64,000 nt of DNA from DATLXH01 sp035576005 (GTDB lineage: Bacteria; Acidobacteriota; Thermoanaerobaculia; Gp7-AA8), in assembly GCA_035576005.1 (NCBI GenBank), contig DATLXH010000157.1:1-64000 (forward strand), given 5' to 3'. This document shows, in pieces, positions 18,725 to 26,821 of this stretch. Numbering within the stretch: the first letter of the stretch is position 1; every line of letters starts with the position of its first letter. The translations under genes and the position numbers were made by a program. The notes beneath the pieces were generated by a model. It saw only the letters and a program-made list of their open reading frames with translations, was not told where the DNA came from and ran no database searches.

Positions 18725-19505
18725 CACGGTGCTGCAGAAGCGGATCATCCCGAAGTTCCTGCTGAAGGAAGGGCGTCTTGTGAAGGCAGTCCGCTTCCAC
18801 GAGTCATTCCGCGAAGCGGGGAATCCCGTAACGACGGCAAAGGTCTATGACGCTTACGGTGTGGACGAGCTGATTTTTCTCGATATTGAGGCCACCATTC
18901 GGAGTCAGCAGACAGTCACCGACATCATAGAGCGAGTCTCACGCGAAGTCTTCATGCCATTCACGGTGGGCGGTGGAGTCAAGACACATGAAAACGTGAA
19001 CCGGCTTCTCCGTGCCGGTGCAGACAAAATTTCCATCAATACCGCAGCGGTCGAGAAGCCGGGATTCGTCCGCGAAGCGGCGCAAATGTTCGGCGATCAG
19101 TGCATAACCGTGGCAATCGATTATAAGGAAGTTGCTCCCGGCGTCCGGCGTGTCTTTACTCATGCCGGCCAGCAGGAGACGGAGTTCGAGCCGATCGAGT
19201 GGGCGCTGCGAATGGAGGAGGCGAACTGTGGTGAAATCCTTCTCTGTTCCATCGATCGCGATGGCACCATGAGCGGTTATGATTTGGACGTCATTGAGCG
19301 GGCGAGTGATCGCCTCGGGGTACCGGTGATCGCTTCGAGCGGAGCGGGCTCGCTTCAGCACTGCATCGAAGGACTAAACGCGGGCGCCTCAGCTATCGCT
19401 ATCAGCAGCATGTTTCTTTTCACCGATCACAGCCCGATAAAGGTGCGCTCCTATCTCTCGTCGAAGGGCGTACCGGTGCGTGCGAGCACGAGCAGTCGCA
19501 ATTAG
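18714..19505 (+). CDS. hisF: HisF-like cyclase/ammonia-channel subunit, copy 1
   Basis: A 263-residue TIM barrel: KRIIPKFLLKEGRLVKAVRF, FLDIEAT, MPFTVGGGVKT, GADKISINTAAV, SIDRDGTMSGYDLD, and PVIASSGAG. HisF channels ammonia from HisH. Here that ammonia probably reaches the WbpG-like enzyme. Canonical HisF begins with a Lys-Asp catalytic strand (CLDVKDG); this protein has FLLKEGRLVKAV, so the histidine-pathway Asp is replaced, supporting a non-histidine role. GTG at 18714 is chosen; GTG at 18729 is an alternative. Confidence 0.88.
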   Translation: MRRNTVLQKRIIPKFLLKEGRLVKAVRFHESFREAGNPVTTAKVYDAYGVDELIFLDIEATIRSQQTVTDIIERVSREVFMPFTVGGGVKTHENVNRLLRAGADKISINTAAVEKPGFVREAAQMFGDQCITVAIDYKEVAPGVRRVFTHAGQQETEFEPIEWALRMEEANCGEILLCSIDRDGTMSGYDLDVIERASDRLGVPVIASSGAGSLQHCIEGLNAGASAIAISSMFLFTDHSPIKVRSYLSSKGVPVRASTSSRN

Positions 19506-19532
19506 GATTCGGCAGTTAAGGAGAGAACGACC

Positions 19533-20207
19533 TTGCGACTCTCGCTCCCGGTGGACGATCTGTCAGCGTACCTCGCCGCACAGATCTCCACGATATTTCC
19601 TGACCGCCACTCAATCTCCGCTGGCGGCGTCCGCGACTTTGTTAGTGCCGCGCTCGAGCGCGTGGAGTACTGCTTCTTGCGAATCAACAACAAGTACTTC
19701 CGTGACGTCAACGGGGCCCACTTCAACCACCTGCACACCGACCAGTACGCGATGTTCCTTTATTTTTTCTCGAATACTGTTCACAGACGCGGTGGGAATT
19801 CTCAGCTGGCGGGGAAGGCCTATGCGCTCAACAAGGCACTACATGCGCTCGACGCCTTCTACGAGGTTGAACTCCCCGACGTGTTCTGTTTCCAGCACCC
19901 GGTCGGTACTGTTTTAGGGCGAGGCCACTACGGCAACTTCTTCTTCGTCTATCAGCGCTGCTCGGTGGGGTCGAATCTCGACGGAGTGTATCCGACCATT
20001 GGTCAAGGAGTCGTCATGTACGGAGGCAGCGGTATCATCGGCGCGTGTAGCGTGGGTGAGAACTGCCGGCTATCCGTGAACTCGCTGCTGATGGACATGG
20101 ACGCGCCTCCGGCGTCGATCGTATTCGGGCAATCTCCAAACAACAATTTCAAACGCACGAAGCGCAATGTTGTCGCCGATCTCTTCCTCAGGGGCCCTGC
20201 AACATGA
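19533..20207 (+). CDS. Serine acetyltransferase-like hexapeptide protein
   Basis: A 224-residue protein with an all-helical N-terminal half (VDDLSAYLAAQISTIF, VEYCFLRINNKYF) and a C-terminal left-handed beta-helix (LGRGHYGNFFFVYQ, CSVGSNLDGVYPTIGQGVVMYGG, IIGACSVGENCRLSVNS). The arrangement is that of CysE-like acetyltransferases, but in this cluster a sugar or an amino-sugar substituent is a more likely acceptor. Translation appears to start at TTG 19533, preceded by AAGGAGAG. It overlaps NeuB by 4 nt. Confidence 0.7.
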   Translation: MRLSLPVDDLSAYLAAQISTIFPDRHSISAGGVRDFVSAALERVEYCFLRINNKYFRDVNGAHFNHLHTDQYAMFLYFFSNTVHRRGGNSQLAGKAYALNKALHALDAFYEVELPDVFCFQHPVGTVLGRGHYGNFFFVYQRCSVGSNLDGVYPTIGQGVVMYGGSGIIGACSVGENCRLSVNSLLMDMDAPPASIVFGQSPNNNFKRTKRNVVADLFLRGPAT

Positions 20208-21217
20208 GCCATTGCTACGTCATCGCGGAAGCGGGCGTGAATCACAACGGCAGAATCGATCTTGCGGAACGACTGATCGATGCGGCTGTCGATGCCGGCG
20301 CTGACGCAGTAAAGTTTCAAAGCTTTCGAGCGGATAAGCTGGTCTCGCCTGACGCGCGCAAAGCCGAATATCAGCTCCGTTACACCGACGAGACCGAGTC
20401 CCAGTTGGAGATGCTCCGCAAACTGGAGCTTTCAGATCGAGACCACGAGCACCTGCGCGATCGGTGTCTCGAACGCCGCATTGAGTTCCTCTCGACACCT
20501 TTCGACGAAGAGAGTGCTGATATGCTGGAGGCTCTGGGCGTCGCTCGCTTCAAGGTGGCCTCAGGGGAGCTGACGAACGCACCTCTCTTGCAGCACTTAG
20601 CAGGCAAGGAAAAGCCGTTGATCGTTTCTACGGGGATGGCGACGCTCGAAGAAGTCGAACGTGCGGTGGCCGTCATCCGTGCCGCTGGCGACCCACCGGT
20701 GACGATTCTGCACTGTGTGTCGAACTATCCCGCACCGGTCGAAGAGGTCAACCTTCGGGCAATGCTGACTCTTGGGGCGCGGACGGGACACCCCGTAGGT
20801 TACTCTGATCACACGCTGGGCGTCGAGGTGTCACTTGCTGCCGTTGCGCTCGGCGCAACCGTCATCGAGAAGCATCTCACACTCGACCGTCAGCTGCCGG
20901 GGCCGGACCATCATGCGTCGCTCGAGCCAGCGGAGTTCAAGGAGATGGTTCGGCTGATTAGAAACATCGAACGAGCGCTTGGGGATGGCCGCAAAGCACC
21001 TACTACCTCGGAGGAATCGACTCGGCTGGTGGCGAGGAAGAGCTTGTTCGCTCGTGTTCCCATAACTCGGGGCGCCATCATCGAGACATCGATGCTGATT
21101 TGTAAACGCCCCGGTGACGGCATCTCACCGCTGGATATTGATCGTGTAGTCGGTCTGCGCGCAGCAATCGATGTGAGAGAGGGCGAGAAGATCAGTTGGG
21201 CGACTCTGGAATCGTGA
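20204..21217 (+). CDS. neuB: Nonulosonic acid synthase (NeuB/LegI family)
   Basis: A 337-residue PEP-dependent aldolase-type enzyme that condenses a 6-carbon amino sugar with phosphoenolpyruvate. The TIM barrel starts YVIAEAGVNHNGRIDLA and holds DAVKFQSFRADKLVS, FLSTPFDEESADMLE, KVASGELTNAPLL, GYSDHTLG and IEKHLTLDR. A C-terminal SAF/antifreeze-like domain follows (SLFARVPITRGAII, RPGDGISP). The exact product (sialic, legionaminic or pseudaminic) cannot be fixed by eye; the neighbours favour legionaminic-type. Confidence 0.93.
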   Translation: MSHCYVIAEAGVNHNGRIDLAERLIDAAVDAGADAVKFQSFRADKLVSPDARKAEYQLRYTDETESQLEMLRKLELSDRDHEHLRDRCLERRIEFLSTPFDEESADMLEALGVARFKVASGELTNAPLLQHLAGKEKPLIVSTGMATLEEVERAVAVIRAAGDPPVTILHCVSNYPAPVEEVNLRAMLTLGARTGHPVGYSDHTLGVEVSLAAVALGATVIEKHLTLDRQLPGPDHHASLEPAEFKEMVRLIRNIERALGDGRKAPTTSEESTRLVARKSLFARVPITRGAIIETSMLICKRPGDGISPLDIDRVVGLRAAIDVREGEKISWATLES

Positions 21218-22377
21218 CGTCCAGGTCAGCAGCTATTGAGCGCGTCGCGGTCGTCACCGGGACTCGCGCGGAGTACGGCCTGCTGCGGCCCGTGATTCGG
21301 CGTCTACAGGACCGTTTCGATGTCGCGGTTATCCTTGCCGGCATGCACCTCGCCGATCAGTTCGGGCGTACCGAGCGCGACGTGATCTCCGACAAATTTA
21401 CAATTGCCGCGCGTGTGGACATGCTTTTTTCACGTGATGATCACGCAGCGATGGCCAAATCGATTGGAGTCGGTGTCCTTGGAATCTCGCAGGCCGTAGA
21501 GAGTTTCGGCGCGGATGCGGTAGTGGTGCTTGGAGATCGTGTCGAGGCGTTCGCAGGCGCAATTGCCGGTGCGGCGATGAACCGAGTCGTTGCTCACCTA
21601 CACGGAGGTGAGATCTCGCGCGGTGGTCTGGATGAGTCGATGAGGCACGCGATTACACGCTTTGCACATATTCATTTTGCGGCGACACCAGGCAGCGGCG
21701 AGCGGCTAATCAGGATGGGAGAGGATTCTGACCGCGTGAGGGTCGTTGGCGCTCCCGGTCTCGACACGATTCGTGCCACGGAATTGCGATCTCGAGAGGA
21801 GATAGCGGACGTGCTTGGAAGTCCGCTACCGAGCGAATACGTGCTGATCGTTCAGCATCCTGTGACGACTGATGCCGACGCGGCCGCCGCGCAGATCGAG
21901 TCGACGCTTCTCGCAGTTGAGGATCTGTCGCTACCGAGCGTAGTGATCTATCCCAACGCCGATGCGGGAGGCCGACGAATGATCGAGGTGATCGAACGAT
22001 GGCGAGGGCGCAGTGGGCTGATCGTTGCTCGAAGTCTCGATCACGTTTCGTATCTGACGCTCTTGAAGAATGCTGCATGTCTCGTTGGGAATAGCAGCAG
22101 CGGAATCATCGAAGCACCGGCGTTTCACGTCGCGGCCGTCAATATAGGGTCGCGACAGGCGGGACGTGAGCGGGCGCCGAACGTGATCGATGTCTCGCCA
22201 GACCGAGGACAGATCCGAGAAGCGATCCAGCGCGCGCTCGGCGATGGTTCATTCCGAGCTGCGCTGGCGGCTTGTACTAGCCCATATGGCGAGGGCCACG
22301 CTAGCGAACGCATCGCCGACGCTCTGGCCGGAATCCAAATCAACTGCGCCCTGCTTCAGAAGCACATCACCTACTGA
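21214..22377 (+). CDS. neuC: Hydrolysing UDP-HexNAc 2-epimerase (NeuC/LegG)
   Basis: A 387-residue GT-B-fold epimerase that hydrolyses UDP while inverting C2, giving the free ManNAc-type precursor for NeuB. It has VVTGTRAEYGLLRPVI, VVVLGDRVEAFAGA, HLHGGEISRGGLDES, and the UDP-binding VGNSSSGIIEAPAF block. The start at GTG 21214 overlaps the NeuB stop, and the protein then begins close to the first strand. It is distinct from the non-hydrolysing epimerase at 35683. Confidence 0.92.
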   Translation: MTSRSAAIERVAVVTGTRAEYGLLRPVIRRLQDRFDVAVILAGMHLADQFGRTERDVISDKFTIAARVDMLFSRDDHAAMAKSIGVGVLGISQAVESFGADAVVVLGDRVEAFAGAIAGAAMNRVVAHLHGGEISRGGLDESMRHAITRFAHIHFAATPGSGERLIRMGEDSDRVRVVGAPGLDTIRATELRSREEIADVLGSPLPSEYVLIVQHPVTTDADAAAAQIESTLLAVEDLSLPSVVIYPNADAGGRRMIEVIERWRGRSGLIVARSLDHVSYLTLLKNAACLVGNSSSGIIEAPAFHVAAVNIGSRQAGRERAPNVIDVSPDRGQIREAIQRALGDGSFRAALAACTSPYGEGHASERIADALAGIQINCALLQKHITY

Positions 22378-23009
22378 TGAACGACGTCTTCGTATATGGC
22401 GGCGGTGGCCATGGGAAAGTCGTCGCGGAAGTCATCGAGTCGATGGGCGGCTACAGAGTCGTAGGATTCCTCGATGATCGCCTCGATCGTGGCCACCGAA
22501 TTGGTCGGTGGACCGTAATTGGTGGTGCGACTGCGCTCGCCGATCTCGTATCCGAGGGAGTACGTGCGGCAATTGTCGGGATCGGTAGCAATGAGACGCG
22601 CGTAGGGAAGGCGGAACTGCTTCGGCAGCATGGGATTGCTTTGCTGACGGCAATTCATGCGAGCTCCGTTATTTCGCCGAGCGCGCGGCTCGGTGCCGGG
22701 ACCGTCGCCATGGCTGGTGTCATCGTGAATGCCGACACGGTTGTCGGTGATAATTCGATTCTTAATACAGGGGCTACCGTAGATCACGATTGCCGGATCG
22801 GTCAAGGCTGCCATATTTCGCCTGGCGCGCATCTCGCCGGAAACGTGTCAGTGGGATCGTTTGCGCACATCGGAATTGGCGCAAGCGTAATTCAAAACAT
22901 TGTCATCGGTCGCGGCGCGATAGTTGGTGCTGGAGCTGCAGTCATCCGCGACGTAGCGGACGGAGCGACGGTCGTCGGTGTTCCTGCTGTTGTCCGTACG
23001 ACATCGTAA
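22377..23009 (+). CDS. neuD: NeuD/LegH-type sugar O- or N-acetyltransferase
   Basis: A 210-residue protein with an N-terminal PglD-like Rossmann part (VFVYGGGGHGKVVAEVIES, VVGFLDD) and a C-terminal left-handed beta-helix (SARLGAGTVAMAGVIVNADTVVG, NTGATVDHDCRIGQGCHISPG, VIGRGAIVGAGAAVI) ending VVGVPAV. NeuD O-acetylates sialic acid; LegH/PglD relatives N-acetylate C4 amino sugars made by the LegC transaminase. Next to the aminotransferase at 23021, the second role is more likely. Its ATG shares one base with the NeuC stop. Confidence 0.88.
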   Translation: MNDVFVYGGGGHGKVVAEVIESMGGYRVVGFLDDRLDRGHRIGRWTVIGGATALADLVSEGVRAAIVGIGSNETRVGKAELLRQHGIALLTAIHASSVISPSARLGAGTVAMAGVIVNADTVVGDNSILNTGATVDHDCRIGQGCHISPGAHLAGNVSVGSFAHIGIGASVIQNIVIGRGAIVGAGAAVIRDVADGATVVGVPAVVRTTS

Positions 23010-23020
23010 AGGAGCTGTTC

Positions 23021-24511
23021 ATGGACGAAACCAAGCGCCGGGTACTGATCAATCCTTCGCTCTCTATTCGCGATACGCTACGTGTCATCGACGCTGGTGG
23101 GCTCGCGATTGCACTCATTGTAGATGATCGGGAGTGCCTGCGGGGCTCAGTCACGGATGGCGACATTCGGCGAGCAATCTTGCGAGGTGCGCACCTCGAC
23201 GAACGAGTCGAGACGATTATGAATTGCGACCCCGTCACAGTGACGCCGACGACCGACATGCAAGATATCCGCAGTATCTTTATTGAGTCCAGTCTGAAGC
23301 ATATACCTGTGGTCGACCATGACCGGCGTGTTCTTGACATCCTACTTGTGTCGGACCTCCTTTCTGTGCCGCTTTCGAATCCGGATATCACCGACCGAGA
23401 GATTGCTGCGGTCCTCGAGGTTCTGCACACGCCGAACCTCAGTCTCGGACCCAAGGTGACCGAGTTTGAAGCCAGGATCGCTGCTTTCGCAAATCGGAAG
23501 TTCGCTGTAGCCGTCAACAGCGGCACATCCGGTCTTCACCTTGTGGTAAGAGCCCTCGGGCTAGGCGAGGGTGACGAGGTTATTACGACGCCGTTCAGCT
23601 TTATTGCCTCGAGCAATTGCCTTCTGTATGAACGGGCTATACCAAGATTTGTCGACATTGACGCAGACACGTACAACATCGACCCGGCGAAAATCGAGGC
23701 GGCCATCACGCCGCGCACAAAAGCAATTCTAGCCGTTGATGTCTTCGGGCAGCCCGCGAAATACGACGTCATTGCTGCCATCGCCGACAAGCACGGACTC
23801 AAACTCATCTCCGACTGTTGCGAGTCCATCGGCGCGGAATACCTCGGACGCAAGTCGAGTATCTATGGCGAGGCTGGAGTGTTTGCCTTCTATCCTAACA
23901 AGCAGATCACCACCGGGGAGGGAGGAGCCGTGATTACGGACGATCCGGACGTTGCGAGGCTCTGCAGGTCAATGCGCAACCAAGGCCGCGGTGAGGGCGG
24001 TGGCTGGCTAGCGCACGAACGCCTCGGATACAACTATCGTCTCTCGGACATTAGTTGCGCACTCGGAATAGTCCAGATCCAACGGCTCGACGACATCCTG
24101 ACTCGGCGGCAACGTGTAGCCGACGTTTACATGGAGCTGTTGCATGGCGTCGAGGAGATCCACGCGCCATTCGTTCATCCCAACGTTACGCGCATGAGCT
24201 GGTTTGTCTACGTCGTCCGCCTCGGCGATAAATTCACCCGCGAAGATCGTGATGAGATTATTCAGGATCTGCGACGCCACGGAATCGGGGCCAACAACTA
24301 CTTTCCGCCGATTCACCTGCAGCCTTTCTATCGCCAGCAGTTCGGCTATGACGAGGGTGCTTTCCCTATCACTGAATCCGTCGCAAATAGGACCATCGCC
24401 CTACCTTTCCACAACAATCTCACCTCCGAAGATTGCTCCATCGTGGTGTCCCGCCTTAAGGAGGCCATGACCCGAGTGGGCAGTCCATCAGTTCACAAAG
24501 GCCGGTACTAA
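23021..24511 (+). CDS. CBS-domain pair fused to a DegT/DnrJ/EryC1 sugar aminotransferase (LegC-like)
   Basis: A 496-residue protein. Residues about 1-115 form a CBS-domain pair (ALIVDDRECLRGSVTDGDIRRA, MNCDPVTVTP, IPVVDHDRRV). Residues about 125-490 are a PLP sugar aminotransferase: VNSGTSGLHLVVRAL, ITTPFSFIASSNCLLY, ISDCCESIGAEYLGR, and the PLP lysine in FYPNKQITTGEGG. LegC/PglE enzymes transaminate the 4-keto sugar made by a CapD/PglF dehydratase. In legionaminate clusters CBS domains normally sit on the PtmE nucleotidyltransferase, so fusion to the transaminase is unusual. A strong AAAGGAG precedes the ATG at 23021. Confidence 0.88.
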   Translation: MDETKRRVLINPSLSIRDTLRVIDAGGLAIALIVDDRECLRGSVTDGDIRRAILRGAHLDERVETIMNCDPVTVTPTTDMQDIRSIFIESSLKHIPVVDHDRRVLDILLVSDLLSVPLSNPDITDREIAAVLEVLHTPNLSLGPKVTEFEARIAAFANRKFAVAVNSGTSGLHLVVRALGLGEGDEVITTPFSFIASSNCLLYERAIPRFVDIDADTYNIDPAKIEAAITPRTKAILAVDVFGQPAKYDVIAAIADKHGLKLISDCCESIGAEYLGRKSSIYGEAGVFAFYPNKQITTGEGGAVITDDPDVARLCRSMRNQGRGEGGGWLAHERLGYNYRLSDISCALGIVQIQRLDDILTRRQRVADVYMELLHGVEEIHAPFVHPNVTRMSWFVYVVRLGDKFTREDRDEIIQDLRRHGIGANNYFPPIHLQPFYRQQFGYDEGAFPITESVANRTIALPFHNNLTSEDCSIVVSRLKEAMTRVGSPSVHKGRY

Positions 24512-25465
24512 TTGAGCTGCGTTGTTTGCCACGGAACAGACTGCACACGCAGTATTGTGACCTACAAAAGCACTTGGGAGCGCTGTGATCGTTGTAGCTG
24601 CTTATCTCGGGAAGTCCGACCGAGGTACCCGCTCGAGTGGCTTGCCCGATTTATCCCGGCGTTTACGCCAAGAGCTCGGGCGCTTCGGCAACTGTTCGGA
24701 AGAAAAGCGACTGGAACTGATTATTATCGTTATTATGAGAACTTCATCTCCCGCGGCGATGAGGGAAAATGGGCCGGTGAGTACACGGCGTTTCAGGAGC
24801 GGCTTTCACAGCTGCGTCTGTCGCTGGACGGACGGAGCCTGCTGGATATCTCCGGCGAGCCAGGCTTCTTCGGGCGCGAGGCCAGTCGTTCAGGTGCGAC
24901 GGAGGTGACTGTGACTGCCTTCGCCGACAATGTGGCGGATGCAATGCGCGAACACCTACGTCTCGCCGCCTTTCCGTACGATTTCAACAGCGACCGGCTC
25001 AGTATTCTTGCTGGCCGCCAGTTTGACTGGATCTGCTGCAGGTACGCAATCGGTTTTTGCGAACGCTTGGATGATTTCTTCGCCGATCTCGGGCTAGTCG
25101 CAAGCCCGGGAGGTTACGTATACATGTCTTTTTCGCCACCCAGTCTTGGTGTATGCAGCCGTTGGATGTTCGACGACTATACGTATCTTCGGCAGTACAC
25201 ACTCGACACAGTGCTGGTAGCCGCCTTGAAGGCTGGTTTTGACGTGGTGCGGGTTTTCGATGACGGTAGCTACCGGTACGATCACGGTTTGCACTGGGTC
25301 CAAAAGCTTGTTACGGAGGTTTACCGGAAATTGATCTCGAGGTCGCTGACGAGTGGCAGTGACTACTACAGGCTGTGGCAGCACAACGTTGCAGTACTGC
25401 TTCGCAGAGGTCCAAAGGACGGCGATCATGTCCTACCGATGCCCTCGTCCTTTCCCCATTTATAG
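24512..25465 (+). CDS. SAM-dependent methyltransferase with N-terminal zinc-ribbon-like cysteines
   Basis: A 317-residue protein with an N-terminal Cys cluster (CVVCHGTDC, then CDRCSCL), a connecting helix region and a class I methyltransferase-like core (GRSLLDISGEPGFFGREA, FDWICCRYAIGFCERLDDFF, GGYVYMSFSPPSLG). This is the layout of sugar C-/O-methyltransferases and class I methyltransferases seen in glycan clusters. The glycine motif is LLDISGEPGFF rather than LDxGCGxG. It begins at TTG 24512, directly after the aminotransferase stop. Confidence 0.7.
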   Translation: MSCVVCHGTDCTRSIVTYKSTWERCDRCSCLSREVRPRYPLEWLARFIPAFTPRARALRQLFGRKATGTDYYRYYENFISRGDEGKWAGEYTAFQERLSQLRLSLDGRSLLDISGEPGFFGREASRSGATEVTVTAFADNVADAMREHLRLAAFPYDFNSDRLSILAGRQFDWICCRYAIGFCERLDDFFADLGLVASPGGYVYMSFSPPSLGVCSRWMFDDYTYLRQYTLDTVLVAALKAGFDVVRVFDDGSYRYDHGLHWVQKLVTEVYRKLISRSLTSGSDYYRLWQHNVAVLLRRGPKDGDHVLPMPSSFPHL

Positions 25466-25471
25466 GTCCTG

Positions 25472-26821
25472 ATGCGACCTGTCGAATCGGATAAGAAGGT
25501 TGTAGGACAACGCCTTTGGTCGAGGCTGCTGCGTATTGTGGACCACCCGGATCTGCTCCGACGTGTGGCCGGATCGGGTCTTATTCGCGAATCGGCCACA
25601 TACATCAGTGGAAATATCCTCATCCGTTCAATTCCGTTCCTGCTTCTGCCCGTTCTGACCCGCTATCTCTCTCCCGAAGACTTCGGACGAGTCACGATGT
25701 TTGCGATTGGCGTGAGCATGGTTGCGCCACTCGTCGGACTTTCAACCGACAGCGCAATCAGCCGACAATATTTCGAACGCGACACAATTGACTTTTCCAA
25801 CTACGTTACCAATTGCTTGTACGTGATGGCTGCGAGCTTGGCAGTGCTACTGCCGATCGCGATCGCGCTATCAGGGCAGCTTGGAGCGGCTCTAGCACTC
25901 CCTCCGGCTTGGATTTGGCTGCTAGTTGTCATGGCTGCTGCCCGATATATTGGCAACGTCACGGTCGTGGCGTGGCAAGTACGGCACCAGCCCCGGCCAT
26001 ATGCAGTCTACCTTTTCCTCCAGACACTCACGGTGTTCGGAATCTCAATCGTTCTCGTCGTTGTTCTCCGGTTCGGCTGGCGCGGCAGAGTCGCTGGTGA
26101 AACGGCAGCCCTTCTAGCGTTCGCGGTTGTGGGCCTCGTAGTTCTGACGCGAGCCGGCTGGATACGGCATGGATTCAACAAGTCTCATGTCAGGCACGCT
26201 GTAAGTTTCGGAACGGGGATAGTGATTCATCTCTATGGATCTTTGCTCGTTATTGCCGCCGACCGCTTTTTCCTTACGCACATGCTCGACGTTGGACAAA
26301 CAGGACTCTACGCTGTCGGCGCGCAGGTGGCGATGATCATTGGCGTACTGGAGCATTCATTCAATCAGGCTTGGAGTCCTTGGTTGTTCGGTCGTCTTAA
26401 GAACGGACGGCGTTCGGATTTGACGCTTATACGGCGCATCACTGCCGTTTACACCGGCGTCATCATAGGACTGGCACTCTTGCTCTGGCTTGTTACGCCG
26501 TATTTTCTCCCGCTTCTGGTTGGCAAAGCTTTCGCGGGTGCTTCTCAATTCGTGCTCTGGCTTGCGCTCGGAAATGCATTCAGCGGCATGTACAAGATGG
26601 CCGTGAATCAGATTTTCTATATGAACCGCACCGATCTTCTCGCGGTGATAACGGTAATCTCCGGAGTGGTGAATCTTTGTTTGAATTACCTGTTGATATC
26701 GCGAAACGGCGCGGTCGGCGCAGCGCAGGCAACTGCCGCCACATTCTTTCTTTCGTACGTGCTCACATATCTTTTATCTCGCCGTGTGACGCGTTCTCTT
26801 TATGCAAGCTTTAGCGACTGA
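25472..26821 (+). CDS. wzx: Wzx-type oligosaccharide flippase, locus A
   Basis: A 449-residue polytopic membrane protein (about 12 hydrophobic segments) of the MOP exporter superfamily, polysaccharide-synthesis subfamily. The N-terminus ATYISGNILIRSIPFLLLPV and the LTRYLSPEDFGRVTMF motif are characteristic of Wzx. It flips undecaprenyl-linked repeat units across the inner membrane. The last 20 bases overlap the next gene. A second, unrelated-looking Wzx at 60236 serves locus B. Confidence 0.9.
   Translation: MRPVESDKKVVGQRLWSRLLRIVDHPDLLRRVAGSGLIRESATYISGNILIRSIPFLLLPVLTRYLSPEDFGRVTMFAIGVSMVAPLVGLSTDSAISRQYFERDTIDFSNYVTNCLYVMAASLAVLLPIAIALSGQLGAALALPPAWIWLLVVMAAARYIGNVTVVAWQVRHQPRPYAVYLFLQTLTVFGISIVLVVVLRFGWRGRVAGETAALLAFAVVGLVVLTRAGWIRHGFNKSHVRHAVSFGTGIVIHLYGSLLVIAADRFFLTHMLDVGQTGLYAVGAQVAMIIGVLEHSFNQAWSPWLFGRLKNGRRSDLTLIRRITAVYTGVIIGLALLLWLVTPYFLPLLVGKAFAGASQFVLWLALGNAFSGMYKMAVNQIFYMNRTDLLAVITVISGVVNLCLNYLLISRNGAVGAAQATAATFFLSYVLTYLLSRRVTRSLYASFSD

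Noticed and set aside
18095..19505. HisH/HisF as histidine biosynthesis genes
   Set aside because: No other his gene is nearby, each pair is flanked by a WbpG-type amidotransferase, and both HisF proteins lack the usual N-terminal catalytic Asp strand.
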